Source: Sphingomonadales bacterium CG_4_10_14_3_um_filter_58_15 (GTDB lineage: Bacteria; Pseudomonadota; Alphaproteobacteria; Sphingomonadales; Sphingomonadaceae). From it: a stretch of DNA of 38,331 nucleotides. Position 1 is the stretch's first letter; each line of letters opens with the position of its first letter. The position numbers and the translations under genes were made by a program. Below, one piece after another: positions 9,163 to 16,665 of this stretch. The notes beneath the pieces are model-generated. The model did no database searches. It had not been told where the DNA came from and saw nothing but the letters and a program-made list of their open reading frames with translations. The DNA lies in contig PFJE01000114.1 in assembly GCA_002783865.1 (NCBI GenBank), positions 1 to 38,331 of the forward strand, given 5' to 3'.

Positions 9163-9830
9163 TCTTCATCTGCCCGCGGCCAACTTTCAAATTCTTCCCG
9201 CGAGATCGACTCGAAGCGCACGGCCTGCCCGGCCGACAGCAACGCCGGCTCGGCCTTCTCAGGATCAAACAGGCGGAGCGGAGTGCGGCCTATAATCGGC
9301 CAGCCACCAGGGCTGTCAAAGGAATAGACGCAGCTTTGCTGGCCAATGATCCCTATCGAGCCGGCCTTTACCAATTGTCTTGGTTTCGCCAGTCGGCCAA
9401 TGGTGGGGCAGGGCTCTGGGCTCTCAAGATAGGCAAAACCCGGCATGAAGCCGAGCATGGCCACTGTTTGTGTATGCGATTGATGCCAGGATGGCAGTGC
9501 ATCAGCCTTTATCCCCAATTTGCTGGCCGCATAATCCAGATCCGGTGCCAATTCCTTATGGTAACATACCGGAATGGTTGTCATAATGGGTGAAGGTTCG
9601 GAGGCGAGGGCCGCGCCACCTAGTTGATCTCGCACGATGGTGGCGGCTTCATCGGGAGACATTTCAACGGGATCGAACTGGACCGCTATGCTGTTGAGAC
9701 CGGGAACGATCTCGGTCCAATGGTTGCAAGCCGTAAAAGCAACTTGTGCTGCCAAGATCGTTTCCCGATCGGGCATTGTGATGCTGATCCAGTCATCACA
9801 GATGTGCATTTCGGGATCATAATCCGCCAC
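9159..9830 (-). CDS. pxpB: 5-oxoprolinase subunit PxpB (KipI family)
   Basis: Partner of PxpC in 5-oxoprolinase; the B. subtilis homologue KipI also inhibits the sporulation kinase KinA. The 223-residue protein has an N-terminal alpha/beta domain and the C-terminal KipI/AHS1 signature, with GFMPGFAYLESP, the PR-VKAGSIGIIG stretch and SPGGWPIIGRTPLRLFDP. The start is GTG 9830, sharing one base with the pxpA stop (TAGTG), so termination and re-initiation are probably coupled. The stop overlaps pxpC by 4 bp. Confidence 0.92.
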   Translation of the reverse strand: MADYDPEMHICDDWISITMPDRETILAAQVAFTACNHWTEIVPGLNSIAVQFDPVEMSPDEAATIVRDQLGGAALASEPSPIMTTIPVCYHKELAPDLDYAASKLGIKADALPSWHQSHTQTVAMLGFMPGFAYLESPEPCPTIGRLAKPRQLVKAGSIGIIGQQSCVYSFDSPGGWPIIGRTPLRLFDPEKAEPALLSAGQAVRFESISREEFESWPRADEE

Positions 9831-10585
9831 TATTTGCCGGATCCGATCATAATTCCGGCATTTTCGAGCGCGAGACGCATCTTTTTTGCCGTTTCCAGCG
9901 CACCGTTGCTATCCGAATGGAGGCACAGGCTGTCTGCCTCGACCATCAGGTCGCTTCCGTCCTGCACGGTCAGCGCAGTGCCTTGCGCCAGTGACAATCC
10001 CTGACGGATTCGTTCATCTTCGTCTGCAATCACGGCACCAACTTCGCTGCGCGGAACCAGTCTGCCGTTGGCGGTATATCGCCGGTCAATAAAGGCTTCG
10101 GCAATGAAGGAAATCTCTCTCTCCTCAGCCATTTTCTCGATCAGGGATCCCAGCATCCCAACCAGCGCAAGATCGTTTCGTGCTGCCATCTCGACGAGCA
10201 AGGTCGCGAGATCCGGATCATCCTGCGCATCATTGTACAATGCACCATGCGGCTTGAGATGGGTTAGCGGTACCCCGACTTGCTCCGCTATTGTAGTGAT
10301 TTCAAGTACCTGGCTGGTCAAACATGCTTCCAGTTCTTCCAGCGGGATATCCATCGATTGCCGACCGAAGTTGCTGCGATCCGGATAGGAAGGATGGGCT
10401 CCCGGTGCGATACGCTTCGATTTGGCGGCCACCAGCATTATCCCCATTGTTGCCGGAGATCCGGCGTGCCCGCCGCAAGCAATATTGCAACTGGATACGA
10501 TATCCATGATGGCGATATCGCGCGCGATGCCTTCCGGGCTGTCATCTTCGCCAAGATCCGCATTCAGATCGATCATCAAGGTCAT
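9830..10585 (-). CDS. pxpA: 5-oxoprolinase subunit PxpA (LamB/YcsF family)
   Basis: Subunit A of 5-oxoprolinase. The 251-residue protein has the LamB/YcsF signature: IDLNADLGE near the N terminus, SCNIACGGHAGS, APGAHPSYPDR and LKPHGALYN, with conserved Asp/His residues that form the deacetylase-like active-site cleft. It follows the Nramp-like gene with a 4 bp overlap and precedes pxpB with a 1 bp overlap. 5-oxoproline forms spontaneously from glutamine and glutamate, so the complex acts as damage repair or lets the cell use it as a carbon and nitrogen source. Confidence 0.95.
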   Translation of the reverse strand: MTLMIDLNADLGEDDSPEGIARDIAIMDIVSSCNIACGGHAGSPATMGIMLVAAKSKRIAPGAHPSYPDRSNFGRQSMDIPLEELEACLTSQVLEITTIAEQVGVPLTHLKPHGALYNDAQDDPDLATLLVEMAARNDLALVGMLGSLIEKMAEEREISFIAEAFIDRRYTANGRLVPRSEVGAVIADEDERIRQGLSLAQGTALTVQDGSDLMVEADSLCLHSDSNGALETAKKMRLALENAGIMIGSGK

Positions 10586-11820
10586 GGCCAGAATCCCAGC
10601 GCGCGGGCGATCAACCGGAAACCCAAGGCCGTGGTGATCAGCAGAATGGCTGCACCTAGGATATTGGCCCTGAGTCCATTGGCGTATTTTCCCAGTAGCT
10701 CCTTGTTATTCGCCAGCCTGAGCAGAAATATGGCCACGATGGGCAGCAGCAGCCCGTTGGCAATCTGGGCAACGAAGATCAATTCAACCGGTCGGTATCC
10801 CAGCAGGGAAGCGACCGTCCCCGAGGCGATCACGATCAGGGCACCGATCTGAAACGGCCTGCGCGAATTGGAAGACTTGAAGATCTCCTGAACTATATAG
10901 CCGGTAGCCAATGGCGCCGTGATGGCGGAGGTCAAGCCCGCTGCAAACAGGCCGGCACCAAGCGTGACGGTTGCCAGACTGCCGAACAGGGGCGTCAGTT
11001 GCTGGGCCATGTCCACGGCATTTTCTATCGTCTTGCCGCTGGCAAAAAGGCTGGCGGCAGCCGTCGCCAAAATCGTCATCGAGACGAGACCGCCGATCCC
11101 GATCGAAATCCGGTTGTCCAACTGGGCTTCCGGCAGTTGCTCCACATTCCAGCGCTCGCGCACGCTCGCGGCATGGAGAAACAGATTATAGGGTACGATC
11201 GTAGTACCGATGAGCGCGATGGCGGTCATCAAGCCATCTTCAGGGATGGTCGGGACAAAACCTTTGAGCAACGCTCCAAGGTCGGGTCGGATGAGCAGGA
11301 ATGTCATCAGAAAGGCTACGCTCATCAATATTACCAGCAATATCAGGATATTCTCTATCCATTTGGGTTTTGAAAAAACCAGCATGGCCGATGCGAATAG
11401 GGCAATGGAGATGATGATCGGTGCTATGCCAAAGGCCAACGGTCCGCCGTTAATCGCCTCCAGACCAAGCGCCGCACCGGACATATTGCCGGCCTCATAG
11501 GCAGCATTTCCGAGCACGAGAGCGGATATCAAAAGCAAGGCGGCAAGGGTGCGGACGATAGGGGAGGCGACGGATTTGAGCATCGCTTCTGCCAGTCCGA
11601 GCTGCGTCACCAAGGCGATGCGTATGGCGAAGGACTGGAGAATGATGGTGGTGATGGTGGCAAATACCAGCGCCCAGAGCAAGGCGAAGCCAAAATTTGC
11701 GCCTGCCAAAGTGCATGCGGTCACGGTTCCCGGGCCGATGAAGGCGGCGGACACCATCATGCCGGGGCCAGGTCGATAGCTACTTAGTTTCATGGGAAAT
11801 TTGGCAACCGGTTCAGCCAT
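10582..11820 (-). CDS. Divergent Nramp-like membrane transporter (YcsG type)
   Basis: Polytopic inner-membrane protein of 412 residues with about 11 hydrophobic segments and clear Nramp-fold landmarks: TM1 around 18-45 (SAAFIGPGTVTACTLAG) and TM6 around 197-220 (ALIGTTIVPYNLFLHAA). In canonical Mn/Fe Nramps, TM1 carries DPGN and TM6 carries MPHN. Here these read GPGT (29-32) and VPYN (209-212), so the metal-contacting Asp, Asn and Met are all replaced. The same kind of gene (ycsG) accompanies pxp genes in B. subtilis. The substrate is therefore unclear; 5-oxoproline or a related small molecule is an inference from context. ATG 11820 overlaps the oxygenase gene by 8 bp; ATG 11793 is an alternative. 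Confidence 0.82.
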   Translation of the reverse strand: MAEPVAKFPMKLSSYRPGPGMMVSAAFIGPGTVTACTLAGANFGFALLWALVFATITTIILQSFAIRIALVTQLGLAEAMLKSVASPIVRTLAALLLISALVLGNAAYEAGNMSGAALGLEAINGGPLAFGIAPIIISIALFASAMLVFSKPKWIENILILLVILMSVAFLMTFLLIRPDLGALLKGFVPTIPEDGLMTAIALIGTTIVPYNLFLHAASVRERWNVEQLPEAQLDNRISIGIGGLVSMTILATAAASLFASGKTIENAVDMAQQLTPLFGSLATVTLGAGLFAAGLTSAITAPLATGYIVQEIFKSSNSRRPFQIGALIVIASGTVASLLGYRPVELIFVAQIANGLLLPIVAIFLLRLANNKELLGKYANGLRANILGAAILLITTALGFRLIARALGFWP

Positions 11821-12454
11821 TCCACGGCCAGGGTTTTTCGCGGAACCATTTGGTAATCACATATTTTGTCCCTTTTCGGACCTTCATGCCATGGTGCAGG
11901 GTCCAGTTGTTGACCGAACCGTCTGGATTGCGGTTGTTCCAACAGAGCATCGTTCCGGTTTCGGGCGTGAAGCTCTTTTTGAAATGGGTGAAGCGGGTGG
12001 CCCCGCCTGCATCGGGTTCGTTGAGATAGATCATGAAGGTCCAGCTGCGCTGTCCGGAGACGGAACAATATTTCTGGAAATCCTGGCCATGGGGATCAAA
12101 GAAATCCGTGTGCGCCTTGAATTCCTGGCCGACGGCATAGCGCTGACCTTGCAGCGGCTCGCCAAATCGCGCGTCGATATCGGCAAAACCGCAAATCTTT
12201 GCATCAATTTCGCTTACGAACGGGTCAGAATGGTCCAGGTCACAAGTCTCGCTGGTCCGGAAATAATCATCACCGTTCGGATCGGCTATGTCGGAAGGGC
12301 GCCGTTTTTCGTCGATCATGGCGATCAGCTTGCTGCATTCGTCGGCACTAAGGAAATTTTTGAGAATGCACAGTTCGATTTCCTTGCGCGGAAAACGCTG
12401 CACTTTCCCCAATCCGACCAGATAGTCAGCCGATGTATTATTGGCCTCTGTCAT
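11813..12454 (-). CDS. 2-oxoglutarate/Fe(II) oxygenase, prolyl 4-hydroxylase-like
   Basis: Cytosolic-looking 213-residue protein with a P4Hc-type double-stranded beta-helix domain (about 90-205). The iron triad is visible as His115-x-Asp117 (KAHTDFF) and His188 (LHHGMKV), with Lys197 placed to bind 2-oxoglutarate (GTKYVITKWFRE). The family hydroxylates prolyl residues or free substrates; the target here is unknown. The frame extends to TTG 12466 but ATG 12454 is preferred, with a GGA ribosome site just upstream. It is the first gene of the minus-strand cassette and overlaps the Nramp-like gene, suggesting co-transcription with the 5-oxoprolinase genes. Divergent from gspJ. Confidence 0.88.
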   Translation of the reverse strand: MTEANNTSADYLVGLGKVQRFPRKEIELCILKNFLSADECSKLIAMIDEKRRPSDIADPNGDDYFRTSETCDLDHSDPFVSEIDAKICGFADIDARFGEPLQGQRYAVGQEFKAHTDFFDPHGQDFQKYCSVSGQRSWTFMIYLNEPDAGGATRFTHFKKSFTPETGTMLCWNNRNPDGSVNNWTLHHGMKVRKGTKYVITKWFREKPWPWNG

Positions 12455-12561
12455 ATGAACGTCCAAAACTGTGCCTAACTACCCCGTGTCACGATAAATG
12501 AATCCCCGTTGATCGCAACCGCTCTTTGCGGGTTTGAACAATCTGAATATAAGCGAGATCG

Positions 12562-13176
12562 ATGGAAAATATTTCAACAGTGCCCCGCAACCGCAACGGC
12601 TTCACGCTGGTCGAGATGATGGTGGCGCTGTTCATTTTCGCAATGTTGTCGGTGGCGGGCGTGATCATGCTGCGATCCGCCGTCGACAGCGACGAAGTCA
12701 CTGCGGAAAATCTCGGTCAGATGGCGGAAATGCAGCGGTTCGTTTCGTTGATGGAAGCCGATTTGAGTCAGGCATTGCCACGGACAGCGCGCGATGAAGG
12801 TGGCGATCGGGTGGCCGCTTTTGCCAGCGAAACCGGCGGACCGGAAGCCGCCTTCCTGAAATTTACGCGCGGTGGCCAAAGCAATATTAACGGCGAAGCC
12901 CGGCCCAATCTCGAGCGGGTCGAATATCGGCTGGCGGATGGCAATCTGGAGCGGTGGCGATACCGGATGACTGACGGCGGTTCGATCGATCAGCCGGCGA
13001 TACTGATTTCGAATATTGAGTCAGTGGAGTTGCGCTTCCGCGACAAGCGAGGGCAATGGTCCAATCGCTGGGAGACCGAAAGACTGGCGGATCTGCCACG
13101 CGCAATCGAAATCCAGTTTGACCAGCAAGGACGCCGCTACCGGCACCTCTTTCTGGTCGGGACGGGCTATCTGTGA
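12562..13176 (+). CDS. gspJ: Type II secretion minor pseudopilin GspJ
   Basis: Minor pseudopilin that forms the GspI-J-K tip complex of the type II secretion pseudopilus. The 204-residue protein has a short basic leader and a type IV prepilin cleavage site (RNG/FTLVEMMVALFIFAM, cleavage after Gly13, Glu at +5 of the mature protein), then a hydrophobic helix and a GspJ-type C-terminal domain ending in HLFLVGTGYL. It overlaps gspK by 4 bp. No other gsp gene lies in the window, so this is a detached pair. The 107-base gap with the divergent oxygenase gene must hold both promoters, but I could not place them. Confidence 0.88.
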   Translation: MENISTVPRNRNGFTLVEMMVALFIFAMLSVAGVIMLRSAVDSDEVTAENLGQMAEMQRFVSLMEADLSQALPRTARDEGGDRVAAFASETGGPEAAFLKFTRGGQSNINGEARPNLERVEYRLADGNLERWRYRMTDGGSIDQPAILISNIESVELRFRDKRGQWSNRWETERLADLPRAIEIQFDQQGRRYRHLFLVGTGYL

Positions 13177-14168
13177 GCCAGTTGCGGCAGATTGGCTCCG
13201 ATAAGGAACGCGGAGCGGCGCTGCTCACGGTATTGTTGCTGGTTGCAGTGATCGCGATACTGGCTGCGCACGGGATTGACCGGCTGGCCGGCGCAACCAA
13301 GCTTGCCTCCAATGCGCGGGAACTGTCGCAGGCGAAAGCCTATCTGATTGCCGCTGAATCGATCGGGATGGAGTCTGCCGAACAGATTGTATCCGCCTCT
13401 CCCGGTCGGACGATTAACGTTGGCGGCTGGAATGGCAAGGAACAGAAATTTCCGGTGCCGGGGGGGATTATCGCCGCAGCGCTTGCCGATGGCGGCAATT
13501 GTTTCAATATCAATAGCCTCGTCACCCAGCAGCAAGATGTGCTGACTGCCAGGCCCGAAGGTCTGGCGCAATTTTCGCGACTGATGGTCATGCTGGGCAT
13601 ATTGGATGGAGATGCTGCGGATATTGCGGAATCGGTTGGTGACTGGATTGACAGCGATATGGTTGCATCACCCCGCGGGGCGGAAGACCAATATTATCTG
13701 CAACAGGAAAAGCCCTATCGTACGGCCAATGCGCTGATCGTTGATGTCAGCGAATTGCGGACGATTAAGGGAGTAACGGATGACATATTCGTGCGGCTGG
13801 CGCCCTGGGTATGTGCGCTACCAACAACCGATCTCTCTCCGATCAATATCAATACTCTACGCCCGGAGCAGGCGATACTGCTGGCTATGCTGGGCGCTGT
13901 ACCGTCCGATCTGACTCCGGCAAGGCAATTTCTGGGACGACGGCCGGAGCTCGGCTATGCCAGCCTCAATGATTTCTGGGCACAATCCTATCCAGCCAGT
14001 CTGGGAGCATCGTCGGAAGTGCAAAGCCAGATCAAGCTGACGACCCGCTGGTTCCGCGTCGATCTGGCGGTCGAGATGCAAAGCGCGCTGGTCGAGGAGA
14101 GGGCGTTGATCGACGCCGCGCGGCAACCGGCCCGGCTTGTCCATCGTCAGCGCGGGGATGCGTTTTAA
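13173..14168 (+). CDS. gspK: Type II secretion minor pseudopilin GspK
   Basis: Large minor pseudopilin capping the type II secretion pseudopilus. The 331-residue protein has a prepilin-like leader (SDKERG/AALLTVLLLVAVIAI) with cleavage after Gly14. The +5 position is Thr, not Glu, which is the known hallmark of GspK. The large periplasmic domain contains the T2SSK region with DGDAADIAESVGDWIDSD and a helix-hairpin-like INTLRPEQA stretch. The start is GTG 13173, overlapping the gspJ stop. The expected downstream gspL and gspM are missing; tRNA-His follows. Confidence 0.9.
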   Translation: MSQLRQIGSDKERGAALLTVLLLVAVIAILAAHGIDRLAGATKLASNARELSQAKAYLIAAESIGMESAEQIVSASPGRTINVGGWNGKEQKFPVPGGIIAAALADGGNCFNINSLVTQQQDVLTARPEGLAQFSRLMVMLGILDGDAADIAESVGDWIDSDMVASPRGAEDQYYLQQEKPYRTANALIVDVSELRTIKGVTDDIFVRLAPWVCALPTTDLSPININTLRPEQAILLAMLGAVPSDLTPARQFLGRRPELGYASLNDFWAQSYPASLGASSEVQSQIKLTTRWFRVDLAVEMQSALVEERALIDAARQPARLVHRQRGDAF

Positions 14169-14257
14169 TTCAATATCACCCCGCTAAATGCTTGACGATT
14201 GATACTCGCTATCCCTATGCACCGCTCCGCAATGCGGCTATATAGTGCGCGGCTTGT

Positions 14258-14335
14258 GGCGATCGTAGCTCAGTTGGTTAGAGCGCCGGTTTGTGGTACC
14301 GGAGGTCGGGGGTTCAAGACCCCTCGATCGCCCCA
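14258..14335 (+). tRNA. tRNA-His (anticodon GUG)
   Basis: A full cloverleaf can be drawn: acceptor GCGATCG (14259-14265) with CGATCGC (14325-14331), D arm GCTC/GAGC, anticodon stem CCGGT/ACCGG with loop TTGTGGT (anticodon GTG), T arm GGGGG/CCCCT with loop TTCAAGA, and an encoded CCA (14333-14335). The discriminator base is C (14332) and a G precedes the acceptor stem (14258), giving the histidine identity pair G-1:C73. A TATAGT box at 14241-14246 just upstream could be the -10 element; no good -35 is paired with it. Confidence 0.97.
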
Positions 14336-14462
14336 TTTTCCTCAAGAAGCAGAAGAAGGGCAAGGCCAGTACCACCGGGCCGTGTTGGAAAAGTCTCTCT
14401 TTATTTGTAATTAAATTACAGCTATGAGATATTTAATTGCTTCAACTTGCAGGAATTACAGC

Positions 14463-15512
14463 ATGAGCGTGATGTGGGATTTACCGGATTTTGATGACCA
14501 TGAAGCGGTCCATTTCTTCCATGATATCGAAACTGGTCTGAGCGCGATTGTCGCCTTGCATAGTACGCATCTCGGCCCCGGCGCAGGCGGAACCCGCTTC
14601 TGGCATTATGAGAATCGCGAAACCGCGGTGACCGATGCGCTGCGCCTGTCGCGCGGCATGAGCTTCAAGAATGCAATGGCCGGTCTGCCGCTGGGCGGGG
14701 GCAAGGCGGTGATTCTCGCCGACCGCAATCGTACGAAGACACCGGAAATGCTGGCGGCCTTTGGTCGGATGATCGAGTCGCTTGGCGGGAAATATATTAC
14801 CGCGGAAGATGTCGGCATAACGGCTGCTGACATGGTCGCGCTGACCAAAGAGACGAAATATGTCTCGGGCCTGCCGGTCAGCGACAGCGGTGACGCTGGT
14901 GGTGATCCGGGCCCGTTCACGGCCATGGGCGTATATCTGGGCGTCAAGGCCGCTGTGGCGCACAAGCTGGGTCGGGACAATATGGACGGCGTCCATGTCG
15001 CGATTCAGGGCGTTGGCAGCGTCGGGGCCGGTCTCGCTCGCCTGCTCGCCAAAGATGGTGCCAAGCTGAGCATCGCCGACATCAACAAGGACCACGCTGC
15101 GGGCCTGGCAGAAGAAATTGGCGCGACGGTTGTCGGTCTCGATGAAGTGATGCGGATTGAGGCAGATGTGTTCAGCCCCAATGCGTTGGGCGCGATATTG
15201 GACAAGGTCTCCATCGCCCATCTCAATGTCCCGATTGTTGCGGGCGGCGCCAACAACCAGCTCGCGACCCCGGAAGATGGACAGCGGATCTTTGATCGCA
15301 ACATCCTGTTTGCGCCCGATTATGTGATCAATTCCGGTGGTATCATTAGCGTTGGTCTGGAATATCTCGGCGATGGCGATGTCAAGGAAGTCAATCGCCG
15401 CGTGGCGATGATCCCCGAGCGACTGACCGAGATCTGGGCGCAGAGCGCAGCCCAGAAATTGCCGGACTCCGACGTCGCCGACAATATGGCGATGGCATTG
15501 ATTGGACGGTAG
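14463..15512 (+). CDS. Leu/Phe/Val-type amino acid dehydrogenase
   Basis: NAD-dependent oxidative deaminase of the Glu/Leu/Phe/Val dehydrogenase family, cytosolic. The 349-residue protein has the N-terminal catalytic domain with MSFKNAMAGLPLGGGKAVI, holding the two active lysines at about 69 and 81, and a C-terminal Rossmann domain with the dinucleotide motif IQGVGSVGAGLA. Length fits leucine/phenylalanine/valine dehydrogenases rather than glutamate dehydrogenase; which branched or aromatic amino acid is used cannot be told here. The frame is open to 14424, but ATG 14463 has an AGGA ribosome site at 14451-14454. Convergent with the DUF983 gene. Confidence 0.9.
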   Translation: MSVMWDLPDFDDHEAVHFFHDIETGLSAIVALHSTHLGPGAGGTRFWHYENRETAVTDALRLSRGMSFKNAMAGLPLGGGKAVILADRNRTKTPEMLAAFGRMIESLGGKYITAEDVGITAADMVALTKETKYVSGLPVSDSGDAGGDPGPFTAMGVYLGVKAAVAHKLGRDNMDGVHVAIQGVGSVGAGLARLLAKDGAKLSIADINKDHAAGLAEEIGATVVGLDEVMRIEADVFSPNALGAILDKVSIAHLNVPIVAGGANNQLATPEDGQRIFDRNILFAPDYVINSGGIISVGLEYLGDGDVKEVNRRVAMIPERLTEIWAQSAAQKLPDSDVADNMAMALIGR

Positions 15513-15524
15513 TCGGCGATCCCC

Positions 15525-15558
15525 TGGCGGACTGGATCGATTTTATTCTAGTCCGCTA
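15525..15558. terminator. Hairpin between convergent genes, probable terminator
   Basis: Bases 15525-15536 pair with 15547-15558 over 12 positions (two G-U pairs) around a 10-base, T-rich loop. It starts 12 bases after the dehydrogenase stop and ends 3 bases from the stop of the convergent DUF983 gene. There is no clean U tract on either side, so it is a plausible shared terminator rather than a textbook one. Confidence 0.45.
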
Positions 15559-15561
15559 TGG

Positions 15562-16062
15562 CTAGGTGTTTCCATCATTCGGCACTAGAAGTTCCTCCGG
15601 ACGGACGGGTTTTACAAAACCGTTCAATCCCATCCACCATTGCAGCGCGATGATCGCGCCCTTGGCCGGTTGCAACAACGCGCCGATCAGGACGAGCGCC
15701 AGACCAATCATTATCGCGAGATTAGTCCACATCGAAAAATCGGTCTTGTTGACCATGAAGATGATGATCGGGGCCATGATATGGCCGGTCAAGATTATCG
15801 CGACATAGGCAGGAAAATCGTCGGCTTGCTGAGGAGTCCAGTCTTGACCACATATGTCGCAATGCGCGAATGGTTTGAGAAGCCTCGGAAACATCCGGCT
15901 TTCACCACAGCTCGGGCAATGGCCTCGCATGCCCCGTAAAGCGGCCTGGAATGCTGTTTTTGGTAAAGCCGGAGCAGCAGGATGTTTCGTTTCTTTTCCT
16001 TTCGCTCCATCCTCGCTGATATCATCAACTATTCTATCCAGCAAAGTCTCAAATCCGGCCAT
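15562..16062 (-). CDS. DUF983 membrane protein
   Basis: A 166-residue protein of the DUF983 family, function unknown. It has a charged N-terminal region, a zinc-ribbon with CPSCGE (Cys49, Cys52) and CDICG (Cys68, Cys71), and two hydrophobic segments (about 86-104 and 114-134), so the ribbon probably sits at the membrane surface. In several alphaproteobacteria DUF983 genes lie near cytochrome oxidase genes; no such genes are here. The 270-base gap upstream (16063-16334) holds the presumed promoters for this gene and the divergent XRE gene; apart from an AT-rich tract at 16284-16320 nothing stands out. Confidence 0.85.
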   Translation of the reverse strand: MAGFETLLDRIVDDISEDGAKGKETKHPAAPALPKTAFQAALRGMRGHCPSCGESRMFPRLLKPFAHCDICGQDWTPQQADDFPAYVAIILTGHIMAPIIIFMVNKTDFSMWTNLAIMIGLALVLIGALLQPAKGAIIALQWWMGLNGFVKPVRPEELLVPNDGNT

Positions 16063-16334
16063 TCATTTTACCCTATATCATCGTCATCTAAAATATCGGC
16101 TTACGTCATCTCAGCCGGCGCTTTTACTCATCGCCAGACATTTCGCCCGCTACCGCCGAGCTATGGATTAATTCTATCGAGCGAAAGCACTGTCGCAGTT
16201 CTGAACCCGATCATATCTTTGTACCAGGAGCGCTTGGTGAAATTCACCGCCATCAACCCAAGGTCTCTATACAGCATCAGGATAAATTGTTAATACTGAT
16301 AATAGATGTTTAATGTATCAAGATGGATAGAAAA

Positions 16335-16655
16335 ATGATCACGTCTCAACAAATGCGGGCAGCGCGGGCATTGCTCGGTATCGATCAGCGCCAACTGGCG
16401 GAGCTCGCCGGGCTTTCTCTACCGACGATCCAGCGCATGGAATCCTCTGACGGACAGGTGCGCGGTGTCGTCGACACGCTGGTCAAGGTTATCGCGGCGC
16501 TGGAAAATGGCGGCATCGAACTGATTGGTGAGAATGCGTCCAGCATCGGGATCGGGCGCGGTGTGCGTTTGCGCGAAACGATGGATGCCAAGCCTGTCAA
16601 AAAGGTTGGCTCGATAATGTTTGACCAGGAAAAATCCGAAGCGGACGCAGAATAA
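16335..16655 (+). CDS. XRE-family (Cro/CI) transcriptional regulator
   Basis: Small DNA-binding protein of about 106 residues. The N-terminal two thirds is a five-helix HTH (MRAARALLGIDQRQLAELAGLS, then LPTIQRMESSDG), typical of the Cro/CI fold; the C-terminal tail is short and charged. ATG 16335 gives the MIT-start common in this group and has GGA upstream; ATG 16323 is the alternative. It ends 10 bases before the sulP start, with the sulP ribosome site AAGGA overlapping its stop, so the two are probably one transcript and the regulator may control the transporter. Ligand and operator are unknown. Confidence 0.88.
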   Translation: MITSQQMRAARALLGIDQRQLAELAGLSLPTIQRMESSDGQVRGVVDTLVKVIAALENGGIELIGENASSIGIGRGVRLRETMDAKPVKKVGSIMFDQEKSEADAE

Positions 16656-16665
16656 GGACCGCTCC

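Noticed and set aside
8215-9830. Reading pxpB and pxpC as urea or allophanate hydrolase subunits
   Set aside because: No urea carboxylase or amidase domain is nearby, while pxpA is adjacent and overlapping; the three-subunit 5-oxoprolinase explains all of them.
10582-11820. Annotation as a standard Mn/Fe importer (MntH)
   Set aside because: The DPGN and MPHN metal-site motifs are replaced by GPGT and VPYN, so the specific function is not supported even though the fold is.
15982-16293. A plus-strand open frame of 103 codons between the DUF983 and XRE genes
   Set aside because: Its first part overlaps the start of the DUF983 gene in antisense, the rest has no motif or ribosome site, and composition does not look coding.
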